Shown here one piece after another: positions 1 to 9,197 of a stretch of DNA of 64,000 nucleotides. Position numbers and translations under genes: made by a program. The stretch is from Marinicella marina (GTDB taxonomy: Bacteria > Pseudomonadota > Gammaproteobacteria > Xanthomonadales > Marinicellaceae). Numbering within the stretch: position 1 is the first letter of the stretch; each line of letters begins with the position of its first letter. A model generated the notes under the pieces. That model was not told the origin of the DNA. It did no database searches and saw only the letters and a program-made list of their open reading frames with translations. The stretch spans positions 1 to 64,000 of the forward strand of contig NZ_JASJNC010000003.1 in assembly GCF_030065545.1 (NCBI RefSeq). The letters run 5' to 3'.

Positions 1-310
1 TCAACAAATGGAGAAAACACTACAACCACATTAGGCCACACAGTTCATTGAAATATATGACGCCAGTGGCATTTGCTAATCAGGCAGCATAAAATGAATT
101 ATCTCATCCAAGCCGCGGTACTAAGTTGGGGGAAAGGTCATTTGGTAGACGTATCTTTCATTACTTTTGATCAATATTATTTTGAGGGTGAAATGATTTC
201 CCTCTGTTTCATTGCAGTCAATGTTGCTGTTACCACTTTAGACACAGAGTATACCTACGAGGGTTTATAATATTTAATTTCATCCCTTTAGTTAAGTCAC
301 TAATGTTTTC

Positions 311-332
311 TGTTGGTACATTTGTTGGTACA
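311..332. repeat. Direct repeat TGTTGGTACA x2
   Basis: TGTTGGTACA occurs at 311-320 and again at 323-332, a 12-bp period. Short tandem direct repeats near the end of an element are typical of integrase arm-type binding sites. The nearby tRNA fragment at 491-546 supports that reading. No integrase gene is in the window on this side, so the role is inferred. Confidence 0.4.
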
Positions 333-490
333 TGCATATATTTAAGTATTTCATTGAGCGACAAATTAGCGACACCAATAAACAAAAAGTGGTGATAAGA
401 CACAACTATGCTTAACAACAAAAACACCTTATCCTTTTGATACTATTGTTATTTATTGCCATCAGACATTATGGGTAATTGACCGTTTAA

Positions 491-546
491 GACTTAAAAT
501 CCCCCGGTAGAAATACCGTGACGGTTCGAGTAAGTCCCCGACCCCT
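491..546 (+). other. tRNA-Leu(UAA) 3' fragment, probable old attachment scar
   Basis: From 491 the sequence reads like the 3' two thirds of a tRNA-Leu: an anticodon loop CTTAAAA followed by TCCCC, a long variable arm with a GGTA/TACC stem, then a T-arm-like GACGGTTCGAGT. The 5' side of the anticodon stem is not complementary, and no D-arm or 5' acceptor strand precedes it. The 3' strand of the T stem is also imperfect. This is the pattern left when an element integrates into a tRNA gene and the displaced 3' end decays. It is not a functional tRNA. Confidence 0.4.
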
Positions 547-667
547 TTCCACCTCCCACCCTCACCATCCCAACCCCAAAACCAGCCACATATGACTTCT
601 ATCACTTAAAAATTCAGCTGCAACATGCGAGAATAATTATAAGTTAAACCTCAAGGAGCGGGCCGCC

Positions 668-979
668 ATGACCATCAAAGACACTCTCAAACAAAGATAC
701 AGGGATTTAAGCATTTTTAACTATGGTTTAGGTGCGTTTATACTTTTGTTGGTCATATTAAAAATCGATGGTACCTTAGGGCTCATTCTTGTCTTGCTGA
801 TCATAGACTCAGGCTCATATTTATACAGAGTTTATATGGTTCAATGCCCTGAGTGTGCTGCCAGTGTTATTAAATCAGAACGTAAACACAACCCTTTCAC
901 TGTTTTCAAAGTGCCTGATGTATGTGCCGATTGCGGCTGTAATTACCTCGATGAGGCCACTGATGAGATGCTGATTTGA
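668..979 (+). CDS. Small membrane protein with zinc-ribbon-like tail
   Basis: A 103-residue protein with a good ribosome-binding site (AAGGAGCGGG) just before the ATG. Residues about 18-58 form two hydrophobic segments. The C-terminal half holds two Cys pairs, CPEC near residue 60 and CADCGC near residue 85, spaced as in a small zinc ribbon. It is probably an inner-membrane protein with a cytoplasmic metal-binding knuckle. The next gene is convergent with only a 40-bp gap. The family is not recognised and no function is assigned. Confidence 0.7.
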   Translation: MTIKDTLKQRYRDLSIFNYGLGAFILLLVILKIDGTLGLILVLLIIDSGSYLYRVYMVQCPECAASVIKSERKHNPFTVFKVPDVCADCGCNYLDEATDEMLI

Positions 980-1019
980 GGATGAAGCGCATACCTGACC
1001 AATCGGCTTTTGAGCTGAC

Positions 1020-2441
1020 TTAAACCGTCGGCCGCTCAACCAATACCCCGTGAACATAGGCGGTTGAATTGATCGAGGCGTGTGACTTTTCAAGTGGCTG
1101 CAACTTAATCAGCAGCGAGTCTGAGCGACCTCGGCTTTTGATAACTGATAGGCTGTAGTTAACGTCATCATCATCGCCGATGGGCTGTTCTAGGAAGTTG
1201 ATTTTTACCGCTTTGGCAGCTGAAATTTTCTGTACCCATGCCGATTGTTGGCTTTGTTTCACTGTTAAGGTCACTGTGGGGTATTTTGAAATCGCCACAG
1301 CGTACAGGTAACCAAAGGGGCCTGATTTTGAGAAGTCAATTTGTGGCTGGGGCGAGAATTTATAGCCTGAGACATCATCATCACCGTTACGAATGGCCGC
1401 ATTGATTGGCCCCACCCAATACCAGTATTGCAAAGAGGACATCAGGAAACTCACCGGCGTGAAATAAACCGTGGTCAGCCCTGAAAAGTCGAATTGCACC
1501 GTTACCTCATCAGAATCGGCAGGGAGCACCTGCTGGTCAAACAGTTCTTGTTCGTCCTTGGTTTTGATTGATAAGAACGACTCACTGGGCAGTTTTACCG
1601 ATGGCTGATTAGACTGGCTGATGATCAGCTCATCATGCTGACTGCGACTGACTTGCATGGAGACACTGAATGCAGTATTTCTGTCTTTCGCGTTCAAACC
1701 CGCAATGATTTTTTTTAATGGCGTTTTTACCGCATAGGCAGGTCGCAGTTTGCCGTCATTGGTCAGTAAGCCACCATTGGATTCATCGGGTCTTTGCACT
1801 GCCAACAGGGCGTGATGCAGGTAGGCATCGTTCATGGTCACGGCATTCAACAAGGACACGCCAGCGCCCAATGCATTCAAATAATCAACCAACACCGGTA
1901 CCACTGATTGGCCCGCCTCGGGAGTTTGGTTTAACAACTGTCGGGGTTGTGGGTTGTGCTGTAAATCAGTCAGTGAGACCGGCGGTGATGCCCAGGTTTG
2001 GGTGATTTTATTGATGATGGTATCAATGGCTTGTTGGTTGTTGGAGATTGATGGTAACTGCCCAAAAGCATCCTTCCAGGCCTGCAGTAAAGCGGTTTGT
2101 TGCAGCAGGATTTTACTTCTGTCTTGATTCAGTTTGTTTTGATCGGCTTGTGACAAAGAATAACTCACTTTACTTAAGGCAGCAATGAACAGGTTGGTGA
2201 ATGGTTGGCCTTGTTGAATGGGTGAGGTGTTGGCTTTCAAACTGGCGTCAATCCAGTCATAGGTTTTGGCATTAAATACCAGTGACTGCGGATCCTGCCA
2301 GTAATAAGGAAAATTACCCAATGGTCCTACGGTGAATGGTTGCATGCCGGTGGTGGCTGATACTGCAGTTCTGGCTTGTTTGGATAAAACTTGGTTGGCA
2401 GCAGTTGTGAGGTTCAATGCAATGGATTTGGCTTGATTCAT
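1020..2441 (-). CDS. Hypothetical protein, tandem paralog 1
   Basis: A 473-residue protein clearly homologous along its full length to the next gene upstream (2565-3980). Shared landmarks in order are: N-PYYW-DP with FNAKTYDWI near residue 50; TNL/I-F/Y-I-ALSKVSY; VTMNDAYL near residue 205; VSRS; QYWYWVGPI; DDDVSGYKFSPQPQIDFSK-GPFGYL; and a C-terminal beta-rich segment. No signal peptide or membrane helix is evident. It is likely all-beta at the C terminus. I do not recognise the family. The same-strand tandem arrangement points to a local duplication followed by marked divergence. Confidence 0.75.
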   Translation of the reverse strand: MNQAKSIALNLTTAANQVLSKQARTAVSATTGMQPFTVGPLGNFPYYWQDPQSLVFNAKTYDWIDASLKANTSPIQQGQPFTNLFIAALSKVSYSLSQADQNKLNQDRSKILLQQTALLQAWKDAFGQLPSISNNQQAIDTIINKITQTWASPPVSLTDLQHNPQPRQLLNQTPEAGQSVVPVLVDYLNALGAGVSLLNAVTMNDAYLHHALLAVQRPDESNGGLLTNDGKLRPAYAVKTPLKKIIAGLNAKDRNTAFSVSMQVSRSQHDELIISQSNQPSVKLPSESFLSIKTKDEQELFDQQVLPADSDEVTVQFDFSGLTTVYFTPVSFLMSSLQYWYWVGPINAAIRNGDDDVSGYKFSPQPQIDFSKSGPFGYLYAVAISKYPTVTLTVKQSQQSAWVQKISAAKAVKINFLEQPIGDDDDVNYSLSVIKSRGRSDSLLIKLQPLEKSHASINSTAYVHGVLVERPTV

Positions 2442-2472
2442 CTGATTTCTCTGGGTGGTTAAGGAAGATGAC

Positions 2473-2556
2473 AGCGGTGCATGATTTCACCGCTATCATA
2501 GACTGAATTGTGAGGCTTGGTCATGCAATCCCCCTTGCAGCGGACCAAGCACCTCA
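2473..2556. other. Two hairpins between tandem paralogs
   Basis: The 123-bp gap between the two paralogs holds two inverted repeats. AGCGGTG/CACCGCT spans 2473-2494 (7-bp stem). TGAGG-CTTGGT pairs with ACCAAGC-CCTCA across 2511-2556 (about 11 bp with a small bulge). Neither is followed by a T-run on the minus strand. They are more likely attenuating or mRNA-stabilising structures, or a weak terminator, than a classical intrinsic terminator. Confidence 0.4.
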
Positions 2557-2564
2557 CAGGTGGC

Positions 2565-3980
2565 TCAGGCAGCTGGATAATCAGACTGTACGCCCAATAC
2601 CCAACCCACTGAATCAGTGGCAGTACCCGCAACCAATTCCTTGGGTGGTTTCAGGGTAATGGTGACCGTTGATTTTGAGGCATCCACGGTGACTTTATTG
2701 GAGTAGGATGACTCACTGCCACCGATGCCCAAAGGAATACCCAAGAAAGAGATACCCACCGAAGCAGACTGTTCAAAGGTTTTTTGAATCCTCTGGTAAT
2801 CAGCACTTTTCACAGTGATTTCAACCGTTGGGTAGTTACTGATGGCGGCACCCGTTAAGAAACCAAAAGGACCCTTCTTACTGAAGTCAATTTGTGGTGC
2901 AGGTGAAAACTTGAAGCCTGATACATCATTGTCCTTGTTGTTGATGGCATCTTGGATTGGTTTCATCCAATACCAGTTCTGCAACGGTGCTTTGGTGAAG
3001 CTGGGGGCACCATAGTTAACCAATGTGACACCAGGAAAACTCATCTTCACTGTGGTTTCATTGTCAGTGGTGGCAATGTTCGACTCGAAGTAACTGGAAC
3101 TGCCGCCGGCATTGACACTGAAAAAACCCAAAACGGGGTAACTGAATGACGCCCCGCCAGATACCGAAAGCTCATACTCATTGACTGTTGAGCGCGAAAC
3201 CGTCATTGACAGCTCAACGGCTTGGTCGTCATTTTCTAGGCCGTTGATGATGTCACTGGTTGGGGTGTTGACGCGGTAGGCAGGAAAGTAATTGTCGTTG
3301 CCTGGGGTGTTTAACTGGATGCCGCCGTTGCCTTTTTTGGGTGATTGCGCAGCGGCTAAGGCTTTGGCCAAATAAGCATCGTTCATGGTGACGTTGTTCT
3401 GCAATGAAACGGCATCACCGATGGCATTCAGCCAATTCACAAACACCGGTACGATGGGTTTGCCAGCTGCTGGTACCTTGTTCAACAGTTCATTGATGTT
3501 GATGGCGTTTTGAATGTCTGTCAGCGTGGTGGCTGGATCAGCCCATTCGGTTTGAATGATTGATGCAATTTCATCGATTGGCTGACCTTCACCTTCAGGT
3601 AAACTGCCATAAGCTTCAGTCCATGCCCTCAATACCGCGCCTTGTTGATCGGTGGCAGCTGACTTGGCTTGGTTAAGCTTTTCTTGGTCATCGGATGACA
3701 GGTGATAACTGACTTTACTCAATGCATCGATGTATATGTTGGTGAAATTCTGATCCAGTTGTAGTGGCGAGGTGTCTGCTTTTAAATTAGAGCTGATCCA
3801 ATCATAAGTTTTGGCATTGAATTTAAGGTTTCTGGGGTCTTCCCAGTAATACGGCATGTTGCCTTGACTACCGACGTTGAAACCCTCTAATTTTGCGCTG
3901 CCCAATACCGTGCTTAAAATGGTATTGGCTTGTTTTTTTAGCTCATCAATGATTTGTGTTGGTTCTAATGAATGACTCAT
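2565..3980 (-). CDS. Hypothetical protein, tandem paralog 2
   Basis: The open frame could begin at 4061, but ATG at 3980 is preceded by a strong AGGAGGG site and gives a 471-residue protein matching the 473-residue paralog downstream. The two share the PYYWEDP/FNAKTYDWI block, VTMNDAYL, SVSRS, QNWYWMKPI, and the DNDVSGFKFSPAPQIDFSK-GPFGFL block. It has no secretion signal. Glycine/serine-rich beta-type stretches around residues 275-310 and 400-430 resemble those of pore-forming or structural beta proteins, but that is only an impression. The function is unknown. Confidence 0.75.
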   Translation of the reverse strand: MSHSLEPTQIIDELKKQANTILSTVLGSAKLEGFNVGSQGNMPYYWEDPRNLKFNAKTYDWISSNLKADTSPLQLDQNFTNIYIDALSKVSYHLSSDDQEKLNQAKSAATDQQGAVLRAWTEAYGSLPEGEGQPIDEIASIIQTEWADPATTLTDIQNAININELLNKVPAAGKPIVPVFVNWLNAIGDAVSLQNNVTMNDAYLAKALAAAQSPKKGNGGIQLNTPGNDNYFPAYRVNTPTSDIINGLENDDQAVELSMTVSRSTVNEYELSVSGGASFSYPVLGFFSVNAGGSSSYFESNIATTDNETTVKMSFPGVTLVNYGAPSFTKAPLQNWYWMKPIQDAINNKDNDVSGFKFSPAPQIDFSKKGPFGFLTGAAISNYPTVEITVKSADYQRIQKTFEQSASVGISFLGIPLGIGGSESSYSNKVTVDASKSTVTITLKPPKELVAGTATDSVGWVLGVQSDYPAA

Positions 3981-4432
3981 AATATTACCCTCCTGAGGTA
4001 GATTGATTGTGGTGATAGGCCCTGAGCTTATTGACTCAGTTAAAACCCATCTGAATACCACAGACTTTTTTTGCCTGTGTTTGCCGCCAAACCCATGGCG
4101 GTACTTTTTCAGTTGCTGATTAACAACAGGCCTCTATCTTGTGAATTACTACCAATTAAGTCCTTACAACTTCATTGTGCTTTCTTACCAAGTTCTTACC
4201 AAACTTTTATTTAACATACATATCAATAACTTATGCCATTTTTAAAAGTTCATAAAAAGTGCTTGATTGATTGGAATCAAAACCATGACAAAACCCAGTC
4301 GATGGCCCAATTGGCTAGGCAGGCGAACAAGACTTGTTTAATCAGTGCACTGACAGATAATGTGGGTGATTATTTTGGCTACTGCTGGGTGAATATTTGC
4401 CGGAAAGGCTGCGCCAAGGACAGCAGTTGGGT
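3981..4432. other. Intergenic region upstream of the paralog pair
   Basis: This 450-bp gap carries the leader of the leftward paralog genes. On the minus strand TTGGTAAGAA occurs twice in tandem (about 4183-4203), which could be a regulatory direct repeat. A 100-codon rightward open frame at 4233-4535 runs into Sua5 antisense and lacks a ribosome-binding site, so I do not call it. Nothing else is evident. Confidence 0.35.
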
Positions 4433-5410
4433 TCAGATCAAGCGGCTGCCAGCCCGGTTCAAGCGGTCATGCACATCCCGCCATTCATCGGTTGAGGGAG
4501 GCAACTCTAACCATATGCATTGGGCTGCGCTTTGATCCATTTGGTATAAGGTGTGGTACAAGGATTGAGCATAAGCGACTTTATCTGCTGACATCACTTC
4601 ATCCTCATCAGTCATCAAGTCTTTGAGCTCTGCACTGTAGTATACACAAACCGTACCATCGCTGCGGTTGGCTAACTGGTCTTTTAATTGCTCGGTGCTG
4701 AGCAACAACATGGGTTTGCTGGGTTGATAATGCGCCTCAACATTACCTGGTACTGCCACATCATGATTTTCAGGTACTGCCACAGGCGTTCCTAATACAT
4801 TCGCTATTTGTGATGCTGTGATAGGCCCAGGGCGCAGCACTGTTGGTTGTTCCGATGACAAGTCTAAAATAGTTGACTCAATGCCAACCTCACACGGGCC
4901 ACCATCCAAGACCGCATCAATTTTTCCAGCGAGGGTTTCGAACACTTGATCTGCAGTGGTGGGACTGAGTTTTTTATACGGGTTGGCAGAAGGTGCCGCC
5001 ACCGCCAATTGAGTTAAGTGAAGTAATTCCAGCATCACTGGATGGGCTGGATTTCTTAAACCAATGGTATCGAGTCCACCCGTAATGATGGAACTGATGT
5101 GGGGTTGTTTGTTCAGTAATAAGGTCAAAGGCCCAGGCCAAAATGCCTCAGCCAGTTGGTAGGCTTGCGGAGGAATGTCTCGAGCCCAATGGGTCAAATG
5201 ACTGGCATCAGCAATGTGCACAATCAGTGGGTGGTTGGCAGGCCGGCCTTTGGCCTCAAATATTTTGCTCAACGCATCCTCATCGGCGGCATTGGCAGCC
5301 AAACCATAGACAGTTTCAGTCGGTACAGCAACCACACCACCTTTATTAAGCATGTTTGCTGCTGCGACCATGTCTGTAGAACTGGTGCTGTTTAATTTTT
5401 TGGTTTTCAT
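4433..5410 (-). CDS. sua5: L-threonylcarbamoyladenylate synthase (Sua5 type)
   Basis: This enzyme makes threonylcarbamoyl-AMP from threonine, bicarbonate and ATP, the first step of t6A37 modification of ANN-decoding tRNAs, in the cytosol. The N-terminal YrdC fold is clear: GGVVAVPTETVYGLAANA near residue 28, FEAKGRPANHPLIVH near 50, FWPGPLTLLL near 90, TIGLR-P, and APSAN-SG-like SANPYKKLSPT near 140. At 325 residues it is longer than TsaC (about 190), and the extra C-terminal Sua5 domain (after about 200) identifies the long form. It is a monocistronic-looking leftward gene. Confidence 0.9.
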   Translation of the reverse strand: MKTKKLNSTSSTDMVAAANMLNKGGVVAVPTETVYGLAANAADEDALSKIFEAKGRPANHPLIVHIADASHLTHWARDIPPQAYQLAEAFWPGPLTLLLNKQPHISSIITGGLDTIGLRNPAHPVMLELLHLTQLAVAAPSANPYKKLSPTTADQVFETLAGKIDAVLDGGPCEVGIESTILDLSSEQPTVLRPGPITASQIANVLGTPVAVPENHDVAVPGNVEAHYQPSKPMLLLSTEQLKDQLANRSDGTVCVYYSAELKDLMTDEDEVMSADKVAYAQSLYHTLYQMDQSAAQCIWLELPPSTDEWRDVHDRLNRAGSRLI

Positions 5411-5450
5411 ATCACTTCTTCATCAGGCCATTGGCACCATTAACAATGAC

Positions 5451-6845
5451 TCATGGTGATTGATCAAAACCATCTACGAATAAAATATCCGCAAAACTGA
5501 AAACCTGATATTTGTGTTCGAGCAATTCAGTATATTGAGCCAAAAGACCCTGTCCAGCGCCGGCATTCCGGTATTTTTGCACCGCAAATCCAATGATCGG
5601 TAAACCAAGCAAGCCTTGGTCCTCATTATCAACCATGTAATGGCTGTTGCCATCAAAGTGGAGCGATGCCCAGCCGATATCACTGTTATTACTCGTTTGT
5701 TCAATCAGAATTTCATTGGCTGCATTTGTTTGGAAAACCCCAGGACCACCAAATTGGTCTTTGAAACTGACTATAGCAATGGCACCACAAGACGCCAGCT
5801 GCACTGGATCAGCAGCCAGGGTATTGACATCATTGCGGCTTAGGCTATACGACTCGCAGGAAGATTCACCGTCCCACAGCTCACTGAATGGAGTGGATGG
5901 CGCTTTTAATTCGGGGTTGGTATGAAAAGTTTTGGTCGGCCAACTGATGACCCAGTCCGTGCGACCCGTTATGAATGGGCTGATATTGTATTGATTATTC
6001 ACAACCGATTTCATTAACACAGCCGAGACCGCTTGGTAACCATTGACCCAGGTGGCAGAGGAATAACCTGAGGCGGTTTGAAGCAAAGACACAGGCGCCC
6101 CTTGGCTCAGATCGGGAAGCGCGTCATCGGGTTGGGTGTGCACTGCATCAGCTGCCCAGAAGTCATCCAGGGCCACTGCGTCATACGCCACCATTTGGCC
6201 CTCTGACATATTCAGTAACACCCCAGCACCGGACAACTTACCTGTCGGTAAAGTTAAGTCCACACTGCCATCAAGCTCCCAATAACCAGCAGCAGACCAG
6301 GCTGACTCTAACAGCTCGCAATCACTGGGTATACCGGCACTGTCATGTTGTAATGCGGCAGCAGATGTACCTACGACCACACCCATTTCAAGCACTTCAA
6401 TCAAACCTTCAGTAGCTCGTCCAATCGACTGATTAGAATCTGTAGCAGGAATATTCACGGCGGTGAACTCTTCGCCAGCCTTATGGAGAAATGGGGCACA
6501 TGAGTTATCGACTGTGCTGTGTAAAACACTGATTGTTCCCTCCTGTTGTGGGTCTGATGGCGCCGTTGGGGTCAACACCCCAGTCCACACATCTCGGGGT
6601 GATAGGTAGACATTAAACTGTAACACTGGCACCAGATTAACGCCCTCTCGAAAACGCACTTTAATGGCTTTGGCCTCATCACTGTTGTTGACCACTGAAT
6701 AGATGCTGTTGTAACCGCCTTTGACATTATAGTAAGGGAATAACAGCACTTGACCACTGCCGTCGGTGCTGAGGTTAACTGCCGTTGCACCTAAAGCGTT
6801 CATCAAGCACAGCCACATGATCACAAGTTTTTGATAACGTTTCAT
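5451..6845 (-). CDS. Secreted protein, tandem paralog with DGFD tail
   Basis: A 464-residue exported protein. It has a signal peptide (residues 1-22, ending near A-T-A), then a conserved block with GSGQVLLFPYYNVKGGYNSIYSVVNN, which includes the core repeated in the next gene. The end is ...ADILFVDGFDQSP. The same DGFD/E-type tail ends two other secreted proteins in this window (18462-21113 and 31597-32595). Its start overlaps the upstream paralog's stop by 4 bp (ATGA), with GGGAG as ribosome-binding site, so the pair is co-translated. The family function is unknown. It is likely a periplasmic or surface beta protein. Confidence 0.75.
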   Translation of the reverse strand: MKRYQKLVIMWLCLMNALGATAVNLSTDGSGQVLLFPYYNVKGGYNSIYSVVNNSDEAKAIKVRFREGVNLVPVLQFNVYLSPRDVWTGVLTPTAPSDPQQEGTISVLHSTVDNSCAPFLHKAGEEFTAVNIPATDSNQSIGRATEGLIEVLEMGVVVGTSAAALQHDSAGIPSDCELLESAWSAAGYWELDGSVDLTLPTGKLSGAGVLLNMSEGQMVAYDAVALDDFWAADAVHTQPDDALPDLSQGAPVSLLQTASGYSSATWVNGYQAVSAVLMKSVVNNQYNISPFITGRTDWVISWPTKTFHTNPELKAPSTPFSELWDGESSCESYSLSRNDVNTLAADPVQLASCGAIAIVSFKDQFGGPGVFQTNAANEILIEQTSNNSDIGWASLHFDGNSHYMVDNEDQGLLGLPIIGFAVQKYRNAGAGQGLLAQYTELLEHKYQVFSFADILFVDGFDQSP

Positions 6846-8245
6846 TCTCTACTCCCTGTTTGGTCAGCTTGGTTCTTGGCTGTGGCAATCAGTTTTGACT
6901 GCACATGTTTTCTGGCAGACATGAATGTTGCCGTCAATCCCTCAGTTGCGTTGTTGTTTGTAAACTTCTCAAATTGGAACGCTATGGCCGGCAAGCCTTG
7001 TAGCCCGTCACCGGATGTTGGCAATAATCGGCGGGGTGCACTGGTCAAATCCAAAGCCATCCAACCCGCCGTGCCTGCATTCTGGTCATCTGGTGTGAAT
7101 ACCGGTTGCGCCTTGAATGAACCCAAAATTCCAGACTCATTAGGCTGCACATCACCCGGCCGTAAAAACTCAATCACATTGGTGCTGTAACAGAGCGACA
7201 AAGATTCACCATTGGTGCCTGAATCGCTGATTTGTTCACGGTCCCAAATGAAATATGTTAAATCCTCACAAGCTGAAGCACCATTCCACAGCGCTGAGAA
7301 AGGAGGAACCACTACATCACCATTGGTATAGAATGGTTTGGTTGGGAAATTGATGACCCACTCAGAGGTTGTCTCATTGATCGGGTTGAGGCTGAATTCG
7401 TTGCTCAATTGATTCGACATCATCAAGGCAGACACTGCATCTATACCCCTGACCCAAGTGGCGCTGGAAACCACATCACCAACCCGAACTTCGGTCGACG
7501 CCTGAGCTGCTGCCAAAGAGGGAACCAGGGCACCAGGGGAGGTGTGGCTGCCCAAGTCATTCGACCAAAACCCCCGCAGCGCAGTGGCTGGCAAATTAAC
7601 TGTTAAACCATTGGCCACATCAACAATCGCCGCCGCACCAAATAAGCCACCTGAGACTTGAGCCTCATCTGCTATATCATAAACATCATTATCAATCCAA
7701 TCGTTGGTAATCCCATCACAATTGGCCGGAACACCGACTTGGCCATGACTTGCCCAGGCGGCAGTGGTGCCATCAAATGTGGCCATCTCAATGACTTCTA
7801 TGTGACCCTCTCTACTCCTTTGTAGGTCGTTATTGGGTGTATCGGCATCAATAATAAAAGGTAAAAACTCCTGTTGATCAGACAGAAAAGGGGTGCAAGA
7901 ATTATCGTTATCAACATGTAAAACTGATAACTCTCCTGTGTGACCATTGACCGTGGATGTGGTTGGAACCAAGACGCCCCACCAGACATCATAAGCATCA
8001 AGATAAACATTGAATTCCAGCACCTCAAGACCGTTTTCCCCTTCCAGAAAACGCACTTTGATGGCCTTGGTGTCGGCAGTGGTGTTGACCACTGAGTATG
8101 TGGTGTTTAAGCCATTATTTACGGTGTAATAGGGGTAAATGAGAACTTCACCTATCCCGCCTTCGCTAAGCGCCATGCTTGCCAATGATAACTGTGGCAA
8201 GGCCAACGCCATTACCAGCATCCAATGAATTTTCCTATGTGACAT
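6842..8245 (-). CDS. Secreted protein, tandem paralog without DGFD tail
   Basis: A 467-residue homolog of the downstream gene. It has a signal peptide (1-22), then GIGEVLIYPYYTVNNGLNTTYS, AIKVRFLEGENGLEVLEFNVYLDAYDVW and SVLH-DNSCTPFL, all mirrored in the partner. It ends in a polar, basic stretch (QADQTGSRE) rather than a DGFD tail, so the two copies may be handled differently after export. Upstream (8246-8290) the sequence is AT-rich with a ribosome-binding site (AAGGAG) close to the ATG. The two genes form an operon. Function unknown. Confidence 0.75.
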   Translation of the reverse strand: MSHRKIHWMLVMALALPQLSLASMALSEGGIGEVLIYPYYTVNNGLNTTYSVVNTTADTKAIKVRFLEGENGLEVLEFNVYLDAYDVWWGVLVPTTSTVNGHTGELSVLHVDNDNSCTPFLSDQQEFLPFIIDADTPNNDLQRSREGHIEVIEMATFDGTTAAWASHGQVGVPANCDGITNDWIDNDVYDIADEAQVSGGLFGAAAIVDVANGLTVNLPATALRGFWSNDLGSHTSPGALVPSLAAAQASTEVRVGDVVSSATWVRGIDAVSALMMSNQLSNEFSLNPINETTSEWVINFPTKPFYTNGDVVVPPFSALWNGASACEDLTYFIWDREQISDSGTNGESLSLCYSTNVIEFLRPGDVQPNESGILGSFKAQPVFTPDDQNAGTAGWMALDLTSAPRRLLPTSGDGLQGLPAIAFQFEKFTNNNATEGLTATFMSARKHVQSKLIATAKNQADQTGSRE

Positions 8246-8349
8246 ATATACTCCTTGGTTTTATGAACATAATGATAACTTATTTTTTCATTTTCGAGCC
8301 AGAAAAACATGGCTATTGACAACATTCAACTCATACCCAAATAGACTTA

Positions 8350-8616
8350 ATGAAATTACTTTTACTCTCACTGGTGTTGTTCACTAGCACATCAATTGAA
8401 CACACAACAACCAAAGCCCCAATTAATTTTGGTCACAGTCCTATCGCCCACAATCACTGTTTTGATGCAGTCATGCCATTGAACAATCGAAAAATTCAAA
8501 CAACTGACAGCATGCCAAATGACCAACCACCAATCAACCATGAAATGGAACTGTTAAACGCCTGTTTATCAAGTCTGGTGGCTTTAACGCCACATTTCAT
8601 CATCGGCTATTTCTGA
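8350..8616 (+). CDS. Possible small secreted protein
   Basis: An 88-residue open frame beginning with a hydrophobic, signal-like stretch (MKLLLLSLVLFTSTS), followed by a His/Pro/Asn-rich body with two Cys residues. There is no clear Shine-Dalgarno before the ATG and no family is recognised. It sits alone between a divergent leftward operon and the next rightward gene. It could be a chance open frame. Confidence 0.35.
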   Translation: MKLLLLSLVLFTSTSIEHTTTKAPINFGHSPIAHNHCFDAVMPLNNRKIQTTDSMPNDQPPINHEMELLNACLSSLVALTPHFIIGYF

Positions 8617-8716
8617 CCCACATCAAGTCAATAACAGGTTTCAAACATAACTTCTGGCACTCAATAAAACGCGCCCCATGTGGTATTTTATTTATAACGT
8701 CATACAGGAGTTAATT

Positions 8717-8905
8717 ATGTGGTTATTCATCAAATCATTGTTCATGATAAAAGACCGAAGTATTGCCAAGGAAATGGTCGCCAGTCAACAGTCAAAAAAC
8801 ACCGCTGCTGTGAAATTCAGACTCAGCCGCTTGATGCGTCGCCGCGCCAGGCGCAATAAATTCAAAGCACACATCAACACCCAATTATCATACAAGGTAA
8901 AATAA
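8717..8905 (+). CDS. Small basic protein
   Basis: The frame is open from 8678, but ATG at 8717 follows CAGGAG at a good distance, giving 62 residues. The N terminus is hydrophobic (MWLFIKSLFMI). The C-terminal half is strongly basic (RLSRLMRRRARRNKFK). It is followed after 4 bp by another small membrane protein, so they are probably one transcript. The family is not recognised. Confidence 0.5.
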   Translation: MWLFIKSLFMIKDRSIAKEMVASQQSKNTAAVKFRLSRLMRRRARRNKFKAHINTQLSYKVK

Positions 8906-8909
8906 TAAC

Positions 8910-9188
8910 ATGCGCAAAAAGAGACCGACCCAATCAACCACGCAACTCAGCAAACAACAACGCATCACGGCTGCTGCCAAGTCTTTGTTGTGCTTGTTTG
9001 CGGCGATTGCGGTGTTACTTTACGGTTTGGTTTTTGCCACCAATTTAAGCACGGTACTAAACCCGGTTAATACCACATTGAATGTGCTCATAACCGTTTT
9101 GTGTTACGGCACAGTGGCCGTGTTGTTTGTGCTGTTGTGGCATGGCTTCAACCGCTTCATGACACAAGCTTTTTCCGGCTTGAAGTAA
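8910..9188 (+). CDS. Small two-helix membrane protein
   Basis: A 92-residue protein with a basic, polar N terminus (about 1-25) followed by two hydrophobic helices (about 27-48 and 57-80). It starts 4 bp after the preceding small gene. It is probably an inner-membrane protein of unknown function. The gene downstream is convergent. Confidence 0.55.
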   Translation: MRKKRPTQSTTQLSKQQRITAAAKSLLCLFAAIAVLLYGLVFATNLSTVLNPVNTTLNVLITVLCYGTVAVLFVLLWHGFNRFMTQAFSGLK

Positions 9189-9197
9189 GCCATTGAA

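Larger units (their letters stand above)
1..667. other. Gene-poor left edge with element-boundary signals
   Basis: No convincing gene is seen here. The two short open frames (73-270 rightward, 230-427 leftward) have no ribosome-binding site and no recognisable product. What the region does hold is a pair of 10-bp direct repeats (311-332) and a tRNA-Leu-like 3' fragment (491-546). Together they resemble the attachment end of an integrative element lying to the left. A Shine-Dalgarno-bearing gene begins only at 668. Confidence 0.5.

Noticed and set aside
73-427. Open frames at 73-270 (+) and 230-427 (-)
   Set aside because: They overlap each other, have no ribosome-binding site and no recognisable domains, and lie in a region with element-boundary signals.
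4233-4535. 100-codon rightward frame
   Set aside because: No Shine-Dalgarno; its second half is antisense to the sua5 3' end.
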